A stretch of 10,160 nt of DNA from Candidatus Aciduliprofundum sp. (GCA_015523135.1 WAKY01000113.1:1-10160), one strand, 5' to 3'. Positions 1-5,892 are shown, counted from the stretch's first letter. The notes: generated from the letters alone by a model not told the origin. Translations and numbers: made by a program.

Positions 1-645
1 GTTTGGGTATATGCGAATGTGAGCAACGAATGGGTAAAATTAGGAGAGATAAAAGTCAGGCATAATCTGCACACAAATGTGATAAATCTGGATTCTTTGC
101 ACATGTTGTTTGGAAACAGGGTAGAATTGAGATTTGAGATGAGAGACCGCAACGGCATAGATTTCATAGGAGTGGCGCATGATTACAGGTTGGCAACCCT
201 TGAGAGAGTGAAACTTGAATATGCAAGTTATGGATACAGCAATTTAAGCTATGTGGATGGCAATTATCTTACTTTGAACCCTGGAGATTTTGTGAGGATG
301 AGCTTTGAGGGAGATGGAAATGGATTGTACCTTGCGGCAATATACGGATTCTACTTCAACCATGATATGGTAGGCAAGGGCATAGGAATCGTGAGGGAAA
401 ATGTGGTAAATATAGCGGAGGCAAAGTTGCAAAACAATCTCTCTGCAGGAGAGAACTATGTATTGTTGCCATTGCTCCACAATTACAGCGGAATAAAGCA
501 GATAATCTGGTATGTGGATGGAATGTATGTGTTCGGAGAGAAGCCGGTGGTGAGCTTTACACAGGGAACGCACACAATAACGCTGTGGGTACTGCGTAAT
601 AATGGAAATGCAGAGAGTTTCTCTATGCAGGTTTCTGTCTCTTAA
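1..645 (+). CDS. C-terminal part of a PKD/Ig-like surface or structural protein (5' truncated by window)
   Basis: The reading frame is open to the first base of the window, so the GTG at position 19 is probably internal and the gene starts upstream. The visible 214 residues are rich in beta-strand-like, aromatic and glycine segments. The last ~55 residues (IIWYVDGMYVFGEK, then GTHTITLWVLRNNGNA and a terminal MQVSVS) match the look of a PKD/Ig-like fold: a Trp-x-Val-Asp-Gly strand, then a G-T-H-T-I-T-L strand, then a closing V-x-V strand. Such domains are common in archaeal cell-surface proteins and in virion or adhesin proteins. No transmembrane segment, signal peptide or enzymatic motif is visible in this piece. 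A T-rich tract follows the stop directly, so this is the last gene of its transcript. The PKD-like call is moderate; surface or virion location is inference. Confidence 0.6.
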   Translation, partial: VWVYANVSNEWVKLGEIKVRHNLHTNVINLDSLHMLFGNRVELRFEMRDRNGIDFIGVAHDYRLATLERVKLEYASYGYSNLSYVDGNYLTLNPGDFVRMSFEGDGNGLYLAAIYGFYFNHDMVGKGIGIVRENVVNIAEAKLQNNLSAGENYVLLPLLHNYSGIKQIIWYVDGMYVFGEKPVVSFTQGTHTITLWVLRNNGNAESFSMQVSVS

Positions 646-666
646 TTTTTTACTCTTTTTATTTTA
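646..666 (+). terminator. T-rich archaeal terminator
   Basis: Directly after the TAA stop of the upstream gene comes a run of three T-rich blocks (TTTTT, CTTTTT, TTTTA). Archaeal RNA polymerase commonly terminates at oligo-T without a stem-loop. Position right after the stop and before a non-coding stretch supports the call. Confidence 0.6.
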
Positions 667-746
667 TGAAGCAGAATTGTGGTTCAAATTTGTGCCGTAT
701 ACTCTTCCATAGATGTGTTTTTGGTGGCAACATAAGTTGTCAATAG

Positions 747-754
747 TATATAAA
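747..754 (+). promoter_or_regulatory. Candidate upstream TATA box with no adjacent gene
   Basis: TATATAAA is a good archaeal TATA element. A start ~25 bases downstream (near 777) would give either a ~285-base leader for the operon at 1063 or an independent short RNA. No coding sequence follows it closely, so its role is open. Confidence 0.35.
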
Positions 755-810
755 GCCCCTCTTTCAGAATTGCAAGGAGAGTATGTATTATACCACTTCA
801 ACTTACAATT

Positions 811-838
811 CATTAATTGATTGATTAATTAATTAACT
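811..838. repeat. A+T-rich tetranucleotide-like repetition (ATTA/ATTG)
   Basis: The stretch alternates ATTA, ATTG and ATTA units and contains the palindrome TTAATTAATTAA. It is an easily melted segment in a non-coding region. It could be part of an origin or an upstream promoter element, or simply low-complexity DNA. Confidence 0.4.
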
Positions 839-888
839 CCAAAGATAAAATAATAAGGGGAAGAGATGGTATTTCATTTAGAATGTCA

Positions 889-907
889 TCGTTTTGTTGA
901 AAAACGA
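889..907. repeat. Inverted repeat TCGTTTT / AAAACGA
   Basis: A perfect 7-base inverted repeat with a 5-base spacer (GTTGA). It is not followed by a T run on either strand, so it is not an obvious terminator. Candidate protein-binding site or RNA hairpin in the long leader of the operon. Confidence 0.45.
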
Positions 908-933
908 AATCATTAATTCTGGGTTAGGGGAGG

Positions 934-946
934 TTCAAAATTTGAA
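934..946. promoter_or_regulatory. Palindrome TTCAAAATTTGAA, candidate operator
   Basis: Perfect 6-base arms around one central A, located ~60 bases upstream of the TATA box at 1005. This is where an archaeal activator or repressor could bind to control the operon that starts at 1063. No regulator can be assigned. Confidence 0.35.
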
Positions 947-1004
947 ATTGCACGGAGAATGTGTTCTACACAGGAAAAATCCTGCATTCAAGCTCATCGA
1001 CAAT

Positions 1005-1012
1005 TTTATATA
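1005..1012 (+). promoter_or_regulatory. TATA box of the ArdC-like/SWIM/Cas4-like operon
   Basis: TTTATATA lies 51 bases before the ATG at 1063. A transcription start ~25 bases downstream would leave a leader of roughly 25-30 bases, enough for the purine-rich AGAAGGGATGGGAA stretch to act as a weak ribosome binding site. Confidence 0.65.
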
Positions 1013-1062
1013 GGGGTTCCTAAAAACAGCAGGAACATCGGAAATGCCAGAAGGGATGGGAA

Positions 1063-2322
1063 ATGAAGAAGATGAGATACACGAAGGAGGAGGTTAGACG
1101 ATACTACGAGGATGTGAATAAGTTCCTCAACACCAAGTTCAAGGAGGGGCTAAAAGAGCTGATGAAATCGAAGAGGGTACAGGACCTGCTCAAAGTGAGA
1201 AATCTCAGCTACAACTACTCTCTCTACAATACTCTTCTAATACTCACACAGAGGCCAGAATTGGCGGAGACGGGAGAATTGGTTTTACCACGCTATAAGT
1301 GGGAGAAGTTGGGTAGGCACATAAGCAAGGATGCACAGCCAATCTGGATATGGAGGCCTAATCCCAAAACTTACTACGATTATCAGAAAAAGGACTTGCC
1401 ACAGGAATTGAGGGGCATAAGGGATTTGGCTCTCAAAACCAAAACCCCGCAGGAATTCATCAAGGCGTTGGATGAGAAAGTTGGTAATCTATGGCAAAAA
1501 AGCAAGGTAAGTGCAATGGGCATAGCTGGTGCAATAGAGGAGAATTACGGGGATAACCCAAAGGCATTGACTAATCTCTATTATGACTTAAAGAGGGGCT
1601 ACATGACTATAAAGGTTCCCAGAGGAGAGAGGATGTATTTCAAGCCAGAGAAGGTTTATGCTGAGAGCGATACCTACGGAAGAAAACTACCAGATTTGCG
1701 GTTCAAAACTCTAACGGGAAACGAATACAAGAAATTCTACGAGATGATAAGGGACTCCTCTCCCATACCCGTAGAGGAGATTTACACCATAGGCAACACC
1801 GAGAAGCTACCCTATCATGGCAAATACGATATGAAAGAGGGAAAGATTACAATCGTGAGGGGAAAGAGCTACAACCACATGCTTGGCACTTTAATACACG
1901 AATTGGCACACGCAGTAAGGCACCAAGAAAGGATGATGAAACCAGATAAGGATTTTGAGGAGGCAGTTGTGGAAAGCACAGCTATATCCATTCTCACAAG
2001 GATGGGAGCGAAGGAAGCTTTGCAGAAAAGGGGAGAGTATGTTCTCACCTTCTTGAATGCACAAAAAGAAGAAGATTTGGAGAAAAAGAGCAAAGAGTTA
2101 TTCCAAGAAACGAACAGAATGGTTAGGAAACTCTTGGAGAAAGTTCCAGCAATAAACCACGCAATATCGGAAGTGGATAGGCAACGCATAGAATACGAAG
2201 CCAAACTGATGAAGGAAGCGAAGAAGGAAATGGCAAACGAGAAGGAAAATCCCAGAGGACCGGGGATGCAAGCCTATGGGATGAATGTCCAGCACGCCAA
2301 GGAAGTGGAGGTGGAGATATGA
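1063..2322 (+). CDS. ArdC-like protein: N-terminal ssDNA-binding-type domain and zincin metallopeptidase domain
   Basis: A 419 aa protein. Residues ~45-100 (NYSLYNTLLILTQRP, then a Trp at 80, LGRHISKDAQPIWIWRP) follow the pattern of the N-terminal domain of ArdC/DUF1738 proteins: S-x-Y-N-x-x-L-L, a conserved Trp, a K-G/D-type turn and a closing I-x-x-P. Residues 279-283 are HELAH, a gluzincin HExxH site; EEAVVES at 299-305 supplies the expected third ligand (probably Glu304), as in ArdC and ImmA/IrrE-like peptidases. The N- and C-terminal domains are separated by a ~170-residue insert not recognised. ArdC proteins of plasmids and phages protect incoming DNA from restriction; that role here is inferred. 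First gene of the operon: it overlaps the next gene by ATGA, and its last codons (EVEVEI) double as the Shine-Dalgarno of that gene. ATG 1063 is the only good start near the TATA box. Confidence 0.75.
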   Translation: MKKMRYTKEEVRRYYEDVNKFLNTKFKEGLKELMKSKRVQDLLKVRNLSYNYSLYNTLLILTQRPELAETGELVLPRYKWEKLGRHISKDAQPIWIWRPNPKTYYDYQKKDLPQELRGIRDLALKTKTPQEFIKALDEKVGNLWQKSKVSAMGIAGAIEENYGDNPKALTNLYYDLKRGYMTIKVPRGERMYFKPEKVYAESDTYGRKLPDLRFKTLTGNEYKKFYEMIRDSSPIPVEEIYTIGNTEKLPYHGKYDMKEGKITIVRGKSYNHMLGTLIHELAHAVRHQERMMKPDKDFEEAVVESTAISILTRMGAKEALQKRGEYVLTFLNAQKEEDLEKKSKELFQETNRMVRKLLEKVPAINHAISEVDRQRIEYEAKLMKEAKKEMANEKENPRGPGMQAYGMNVQHAKEVEVEI

Positions 2323-2462
2323 GCTTTGAAAGGGCAAAGAGGAAGATAATATACCTTGGTAGAAAGACGAACAGCGAGGACACCCACAAGATTTTGGACA
2401 TACTTGAAGAGATAATCACGGAGATAGAGGTAATGGAGGATAACAGGGAGGGCAGGAAATGA
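2319..2462 (+). CDS. Small helical protein, 47 aa, paralogue of the next gene
   Basis: A short gene linked at both ends by 4-base ATGA overlaps (2319-2322 and 2459-2462). The start has a strong ribosome binding site, GGAGGTGG at 2307-2314, six bases from the ATG. The product begins MSFERAKRKI and is charged and probably all helical, with the heptad-like segment ILDILEEIITEIEVME at about 25-40. Aligned without gaps to the product of the next gene, about 14 of the first 37 positions are identical (MS..R.K.K...L, then LDI..II.EI), so the two are tandem duplicates. No known family is recognised. A coiled-coil adaptor or hetero-oligomer partner is possible; function unknown. Confidence 0.75.
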   Translation: MSFERAKRKIIYLGRKTNSEDTHKILDILEEIITEIEVMEDNREGRK

Positions 2463-2659
2463 GCTTGTTGAGGTTGAAGGAGAAGGTTATGGAGCTGAGG
2501 AGCGAAGCAAAGGATGAACTCTCGCAGGAGTTCTTGGACATCATAGACGGGATAATAGCGGAGATAGACAAGGCCAACGAAGTGATAGACGAACTCATAG
2601 AGATTTTGGAGGAGTTGATAGAGGAAACGATAGAGAATAGGGAGGTGAGAATACGATAA
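2459..2659 (+). CDS. Small acidic coiled-coil protein, 66 aa
   Basis: A 66 aa, Glu/Ile/Leu-rich, probably entirely helical protein starting MSLLRLKEKVMELR. From about residue 25 onward, I/L spaced every 3-4 residues (FLDIIDGIIAEI, then VIDELIEILEELIEE) give a strong coiled-coil look. It is the longer sister of the 47 aa protein before it and shares its first ~37 residues; the extra helical arm is its own. The ATG overlaps the previous stop as ATGA, and GGGAGGGCAGG at 2447-2457 is the ribosome binding site. It ends in ENREVRIR, where GGAGGTGA at 2641-2648 serves the next gene. Function unknown; a scaffold or dimerisation partner in the operon's complex is a guess. Confidence 0.8.
   Translation: MSLLRLKEKVMELRSEAKDELSQEFLDIIDGIIAEIDKANEVIDELIEILEELIEETIENREVRIR
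2641..2648 (+). promoter_or_regulatory. Strong ribosome binding site GGAGGTGA pointing to an AUA start
   Basis: GGAGGTGA is a full eight-base match to the archaeal anti-Shine-Dalgarno. Seven bases later is ATA (2656-2658), overlapping the previous stop as ATAA. No ATG, GTG or TTG lies in the right frame before the TTG at 2674, which is too far from this site. Confidence 0.7.
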
Positions 2660-2973
2660 AGGATGCAGTTGCCTTGGAGATTTATTCAAGGTTCTACGAT
2701 AGATTGGCAACCACACCCTTGGGCAATTATCTCAAGGACGGGAATAAATTCTTGGTAGTGGAGTTCAGGGACGGCAGGATTGCGAGTATGAAAATAAGAG
2801 ATAGCGAGATTTGGAGAAAGAATGTAATTTCAATACGCTTACCTAAATACACGGAGAACTTCGGCAAGGAATTCTACAAGAGGATAAGAGAAGTCATAGA
2901 GAAGAAGAACTTGGAGCTGGACGAGGATTATTGGAACTTGATAGCGAATGCTTATGATTGGGCTTGGGTGTGA
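2656..2973 (+). CDS. Unknown protein, ~105 aa, probable AUA start
   Basis: The frame is closed by TAG at 2638-2640, so the start must lie after 2640. The first standard start is TTG 2674 (99 aa), which has no good ribosome binding site. ATA at 2656 sits seven bases after a perfect GGAGGTGA and overlaps the upstream TAA by four bases, exactly the arrangement of the ATGA junctions elsewhere in this operon, so I place the start there (105 aa). The product has an N-terminal helix (ALEIYSRFYDRLA), a probable beta sheet (KFLVVEFRDGRIASMKI, VISIRLP) and a C-terminal helical part ending in NAYDWAWV. No family is recognised. The next gene follows after three bases. If TTG 2674 is the real start, six residues are lost. 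Confidence 0.7.
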   Translation: MKDAVALEIYSRFYDRLATTPLGNYLKDGNKFLVVEFRDGRIASMKIRDSEIWRKNVISIRLPKYTENFGKEFYKRIREVIEKKNLELDEDYWNLIANAYDWAWV

Positions 2974-2976
2974 GAA

Positions 2977-3867
2977 ATGAGGTGGAACAAGTTTTACAGG
3001 TATGAGTATTCAGATTACGATTTTCACAGGGAGGACAAACCTTTAATTCCCAAGGAAGCAACGGATGAGGAGAAGGCAGAGATAAGAAACAAAATCTCCG
3101 AGATGAAAAGGAGGGTTGAGGAGGAAGAATTACCCGTTCCCAAAGGAGTAAGGATGGACTTCTTCATCGTGCCTAACGGGGATGGTTCTCATTACTCTGC
3201 GAGGTTGGATGTAAATGTTCCCGAAGAAAAACTTCCCGAATGGAGAGATTTCATCCATTCTTACATTGCCGAAGTTAGAAGAAGGGACAATCCCAATGCT
3301 CAGGTTGGCATTACCACCGAGGATTTCATCCAAACCTACATGGAGGGAAAGAGAAACAAGCTTGTTAGAGAGATAAAGAGCTTGAGGAAAGGGATAGAGA
3401 ACATGCGGCACATAAATGTGGCCGTTCAGGGTAAATCTGGGATACACTTTGTAAAGGGCACACCAGAAAATTTGCAATGCGATTGTGAGCAATTCAAGAG
3501 AAGGGGTATGTGCCACCATGTAGCCCTTGTAAAAACTCTCAAGAAGATGGGAAAAATAAAAGAAAACACGGTGGCCGTGAAACCACCGATGGTTATCTTC
3601 ACGGCAGGAAAGGGAGAGGCAGAATTTGACGAGAAGAATTACATAATAGCAATTCCGAGAAAAGATGAGAACAAGACGAAGACGATAAGGTTGCTCTACA
3701 ACTTCGGTTATGGCTTGGGAGCTATGAAGGAAGCTGGGGTTGTTCCAAGAAGTATGAAGTGGGAACAGCTCAAGGGAATTCTGGAAGGAAAGAGCTACGA
3801 GGAAATCGTGAATGGAAAAACACAGATAAAAATGCAGAGGGGAGGAGAGGTGGAGGTTGAAATATGA
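2977..3867 (+). CDS. SWIM-type zinc-finger protein, 296 aa
   Basis: Residues 168-181 read CDCEQFKRRGMCHH, a C-x-C-x8-C-x-H cluster (Cys168, Cys170, Cys179, His181), the signature of the SWIM zinc finger. It is preceded by a beta-hairpin-like VQGKSGIHFVKGTPEN and followed by the helix VALVKTLKKMGK, as in SWIM domains. The N-terminal ~150 residues contain an acidic helix (EEKAEIRNKISEMKRRVEEEE) and a mixed region; the C-terminal ~110 residues are not recognised. SWIM domains bind DNA or protein partners; Sws1-type SWIM proteins assist RecA/RAD51 paralogues in recombination. With an adjacent Cas4-like nuclease, a DNA-processing role is reasonable inference. The C-terminus (GEVEVEI) encodes the ribosome binding site of the next gene, which overlaps it by ATGA. 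Start ATG 2977 is three bases after the previous stop. Confidence 0.8.
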   Translation: MRWNKFYRYEYSDYDFHREDKPLIPKEATDEEKAEIRNKISEMKRRVEEEELPVPKGVRMDFFIVPNGDGSHYSARLDVNVPEEKLPEWRDFIHSYIAEVRRRDNPNAQVGITTEDFIQTYMEGKRNKLVREIKSLRKGIENMRHINVAVQGKSGIHFVKGTPENLQCDCEQFKRRGMCHHVALVKTLKKMGKIKENTVAVKPPMVIFTAGKGEAEFDEKNYIIAIPRKDENKTKTIRLLYNFGYGLGAMKEAGVVPRSMKWEQLKGILEGKSYEEIVNGKTQIKMQRGGEVEVEI

Positions 3868-4796
3868 GCTTGGCAGAGATGATAGCGAAGGCAGTGGAGA
3901 GAGAATACACGAAAAAACAAAAAGAGAGATACGAGAAACTACGCAACGATATGATTACCTCAACAGAAATATCGGGGATATGCGAAAGAAAATTCATCTT
4001 CTCAAGGAGAAATCCAGAGATTAAGCCAGACAGGACAGGAATATCCACATTAATGCACGGAACCATGCTCCACGAATACTTTGAGGATTTATTGCAAAAA
4101 TACTATCCCAACATGCATGTAATGGAGAGCGAGTATTCAGCTCCTCTGGGAAAGGATTACTCTCTGGGGAAGAATTACAAGGTTGTGGGACACATAGATG
4201 TTCTCTCTATCTACGACCCAAAAAATAGAACTCTCTACGATTTCAAAACCTCAAACCCATACGCATTCCTCAAAATCAGAAATGAGGGAGAACCGAAATT
4301 ACAGCACAAATATCAGCTAAACATCTACAAACATCTCTTGGAGAATAACGGGATAAAGGTAAATGACATGCAAGTTGTGTATATCAACAAGAGCAGAATG
4401 TCATTCAATCGCAAAGAAGGAAGGCAAAGCGTGGATGAGTTAGAGATGGTGGAGGTTCCCGTGAAATCCGAACCAAAGCTCACGAAGGTTCTTCTCCAGC
4501 ACGGCTATGATATGCTTGCAGAGTTGAACATGGGCTACAAGGGAAGAAATTTAGAGGAGAGTTTGGAGAAGTTGAAGGCATACTACAAGATATACGGGCT
4601 AAATCCAGAGGAATTGGATAAAGAGAACTTTCAAAAGTGGATGTGTGATTACTGCAGGTACAAGGACATCTGTATGCAGAAAGACAAGGAGGAAGTCAAA
4701 GAGGGCAACCAGATGAACAGGATTATGAGCAATCAGGTTCAAGGGGCACATGTTGAGAAAAGCAACGGGAAGAAGGAAATAGAGATGGAGATGTGA
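3864..4796 (+). CDS. Cas4/RecB-like PD-(D/E)XK nuclease with Fe-S cysteines, 310 aa
   Basis: The Cas4/RecB nuclease motifs occur in order: Cys40 (in EISGICERKF), an HGTMLHE helix with His65 and His70, the first acidic ligand Asp112 (GHIDV), the catalytic Asp126-x-Lys128 (LYDFKTS), and a Q-L-N-I-Y motif (Gln151, Tyr155) equal to the QxxxY of this superfamily. Three cysteines, 261, 264 and 270 (CDYCRYKDIC), join Cys40 to make the 1+3 pattern that holds a 4Fe-4S cluster in Cas4 and AddB. The expected activity is ssDNA exonuclease. There is no cas1, cas2 or CRISPR array in the window, so this is likely a stand-alone mobile-element nuclease for recombination, replication or anti-defence. It has an ~85-residue region between QxxxY and the cysteines and a ~40-residue disordered-looking tail ending KEIEMEM. 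It is coupled to the SWIM gene by a 4-base overlap with GGAGGT at 3852-3857. Confidence 0.85.
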   Translation: MSLAEMIAKAVEREYTKKQKERYEKLRNDMITSTEISGICERKFIFSRRNPEIKPDRTGISTLMHGTMLHEYFEDLLQKYYPNMHVMESEYSAPLGKDYSLGKNYKVVGHIDVLSIYDPKNRTLYDFKTSNPYAFLKIRNEGEPKLQHKYQLNIYKHLLENNGIKVNDMQVVYINKSRMSFNRKEGRQSVDELEMVEVPVKSEPKLTKVLLQHGYDMLAELNMGYKGRNLEESLEKLKAYYKIYGLNPEELDKENFQKWMCDYCRYKDICMQKDKEEVKEGNQMNRIMSNQVQGAHVEKSNGKKEIEMEM

Positions 4797-4798
4797 AG

Positions 4799-5161
4799 AT
4801 GTGGCAATCCCTTGAGAGAAAAGTATGGCAGATGTGGAAGAACGATTACACTCTTCCAAGGGTGAGCAAGGAAGTATCCAAGCTAACGCATTGGAGCGAA
4901 TACCTTAGCTTGTGCTTCGTGGTAGATTACCTGCACAAGAGGAAGGGCATAGGTTTCTCCAGAAAGCAGTTAAAGTATGCGTTTTCTAAGATACCGAGAG
5001 ATGAGGTGGAAGAAGCAAGGGTTGAGGCGTGGAAGTGGCTCTTACAATTGGGTGGCTATGAATACAATGAGGGTAAAAAATCGGGTTTAAGGGTTGCAAA
5101 AAATACCCCTATTTTGTCCTCTCATAAGGAAAATTTGCCCGATATTGAAGTTTCTCCTTGA
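4799..5161 (+). CDS. Unknown protein, ~120 aa, last gene of the operon
   Basis: Starts MWQSLERKVWQMWKND; ATG 4799 is preferred because GGAGATGTGA at 4787-4796 gives a normal spacing, while GTG 4793 (overlapping the previous stop as GTGA) is too close to it. Residues ~28-85 are mostly helical (LTHWSEYLSLCFVVDYL, then FSRKQLKYAFSKI, then DEVEEARVEAWKWLLQLGG), which could be a helix-turn-helix or helical bundle, but no family is recognised. Tryptophan is frequent. The last ~30 residues (from about NEGKKSG) look less structured, and their codons become T/A-rich at the third position, unlike the rest of the operon, so the 3' end may be a junction with foreign sequence. No good promoter of its own; transcribed with the operon. 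Confidence 0.7.
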   Translation: MWQSLERKVWQMWKNDYTLPRVSKEVSKLTHWSEYLSLCFVVDYLHKRKGIGFSRKQLKYAFSKIPRDEVEEARVEAWKWLLQLGGYEYNEGKKSGLRVAKNTPILSSHKENLPDIEVSP

Positions 5162-5287
5162 GGGTGGTATAATTACACCTGTCAAGGCAAAAAACGCTCT
5201 CAAATCGAAAATTTCGCCAAATTATGATGACAGCTCCGTTACTAAAGACAAAAATTTTCAGTTTAGAATGGAATATATGTATGCATA
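5162..5287. other. Convergent intergenic stretch
   Basis: A+T-rich spacer between the end of the plus-strand operon and the minus-strand zinc-ribbon gene. It contains the 11-base palindrome CGAAAATTTCG at 5206-5216 and an oligo-T tract on the minus strand. No gene is supported: the overlapping plus-strand frame 5094-5291 has no protein-like composition. Confidence 0.45.
5243..5254 (-). terminator. Minus-strand T-rich terminator candidate
   Basis: On the minus strand TTTTTGTCTTTA lies ~35 bases after the stop (5288) of the shifted frame of the zinc-ribbon gene, a plausible archaeal oligo-T terminator. Confidence 0.35.
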
Positions 5288-5410
5288 TTAGTAATCTAGT
5301 CCCCAGGCCTTTTTTATTCTTTTCCACCTCTCCGCATCTTCTTCTATTCTTCTCTCAGCTTCTTTACACATCTCTTCGATTTTCTCAAGTGAAACCTTAT
5401 ATCCCCGCTT
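5288..5410 (-). pseudogene. Out-of-frame C-terminal part of the zinc-ribbon gene
   Basis: In the +1 frame relative to the main frame, the minus strand reads KRGYKVSLEKIEEMCKEAER, then RIEEDAERWKRIKKAWGLDY and TAA at 5288-5290. It is a well-formed basic/acidic helix with archaeal codon use and no good start or ribosome binding site of its own. Removing one base near the GGGG run at 5403-5406 gives ...LLKQAGYKVSLEKIEEM..., a continuous 143 aa protein. This is either a recent frameshift, a sequencing error or programmed frameshifting. Confidence 0.65.
5310..5323 (+). terminator. Plus-strand oligo-T terminator candidate for the operon
   Basis: TTTTTTATTCTTTT, ~150 bases after the last operon stop and inside the antisense of the convergent zinc-ribbon gene's C-terminal frame. 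This is the first strong T run downstream of the operon. Confidence 0.35.
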
Positions 5411-5720
5411 GTTTTAATAGCTTCTGAATTACCCCTGAATACTCATGCCTACATAGATCTATCAGTTTTTTGTAAAACGCATAGTTATCTGGCTTTATAA
5501 AGCTACACTCAAACCCTGTGGAATATATATTTCTCTTTCTACCGTGATAGGTATATCCGCAAACTTTCATCGAATTTTTCGTTTTCTTGATGTCAAATGT
5601 AAAATCATCTATCCTTATTTCAATTTCTTCGATGTACCTTTTTCCAATTTTCTTACCACAGTAAGGACAATATATAGCATCAACAGGTATTTCCTTTCCA
5701 CAATAAGGGCAGATCCTCAC
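5397..5720 (-). CDS. Zinc-ribbon protein, main frame (107 aa), likely cut short by a frameshift
   Basis: The N-terminus is a zinc ribbon, CPYCGKEIPVDAIYCPYCG, with Cys4, Cys7, Cys18 and Cys21. Residues ~30-90 are a basic mixed alpha/beta region (IEIRIDDFTFDIKKTK, then a VCGYTYHGRKRNIYS strand pair and FYKKLIDLCRHEYSG) not assigned to a family. The frame ends at LLKQAGI with TAA at 5397-5399, but a different frame continues with convincing protein sequence to 5288. The start is GTG 5720; a TATA element centred ~27 bases upstream makes a leaderless transcript likely. Such zinc-ribbon-headed small proteins are common in archaea and may bind nucleic acid or a protein partner; the function here is unknown. 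Confidence 0.75.
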   Translation of the reverse strand: MRICPYCGKEIPVDAIYCPYCGKKIGKRYIEEIEIRIDDFTFDIKKTKNSMKVCGYTYHGRKRNIYSTGFECSFIKPDNYAFYKKLIDLCRHEYSGVIQKLLKQAGI

Positions 5721-5742
5721 ACAAATACTTATCGTTTAAAGA

Positions 5743-5750
5743 AATATAAA
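5743..5750 (-). promoter_or_regulatory. TATA box of the minus-strand zinc-ribbon gene
   Basis: On the minus strand TTTATATT lies with its centre about 26-27 bases before the GTG start at 5720, so transcription should begin at or next to the start codon (leaderless mRNA). Confidence 0.6.
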
Positions 5751-5838
5751 TTTTTACTTGAAATTAAGAGACAACGCCTAGCACATGCTCTATACACATA
5801 CCCAATTTCTATCAATTCGCAGACGTTGGTGGAGGTTC

Positions 5839-5892
5839 GGGCAGGGCAGGGAAAAGGGACAGCAGGGGAAGCGGGAGAGGGGCGAGGAGGGG
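5839..5892 (+). other. G-run cluster, candidate G-quadruplex
   Basis: Four GGG runs with loops CA, CA and AAAA at 5839-5858 fit the usual G-quadruplex pattern. Four more runs of three or four G follow (5865-5868, 5873-5875, 5879-5882, 5889-5892). The stretch is sharply G-rich in otherwise A+T-rich DNA. It lies between the divergent promoters of the zinc-ribbon gene and the TIR-like gene; no gene on either strand is convincing here. Confidence 0.6.

Larger units (their letters stand above)
646..1062. other. 417-base non-coding region upstream of the seven-gene operon
   Basis: No convincing gene is seen on either strand. From left to right it holds a T-rich terminator, a TATA-like octamer at 747-754, an A+T-rich stretch of ATTAATTGATTGATT-type repetition at about 811-838, a hairpin-capable inverted repeat at 889-907, a 13-base palindrome at 934-946 and a second TATA box at 1005-1012 close to the first operon gene. 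A 16-codon ORF from 866 is too short to support. The combination would fit a control region or a replication origin, but nothing decisive is visible. Confidence 0.5.

Noticed and set aside
866..916. 16-codon ORF (MVFHLECHRFVEK...) in the non-coding region
   Set aside because: Too short, and contains no recognisable leader-peptide pattern tied to a regulated gene; the hairpin at 889-907 overlaps it.
3864..4796. Cas4-like nuclease as part of a CRISPR adaptation module
   Set aside because: No cas1, cas2, repeats or spacers anywhere in the window; gene neighbours are ArdC-like and SWIM proteins.
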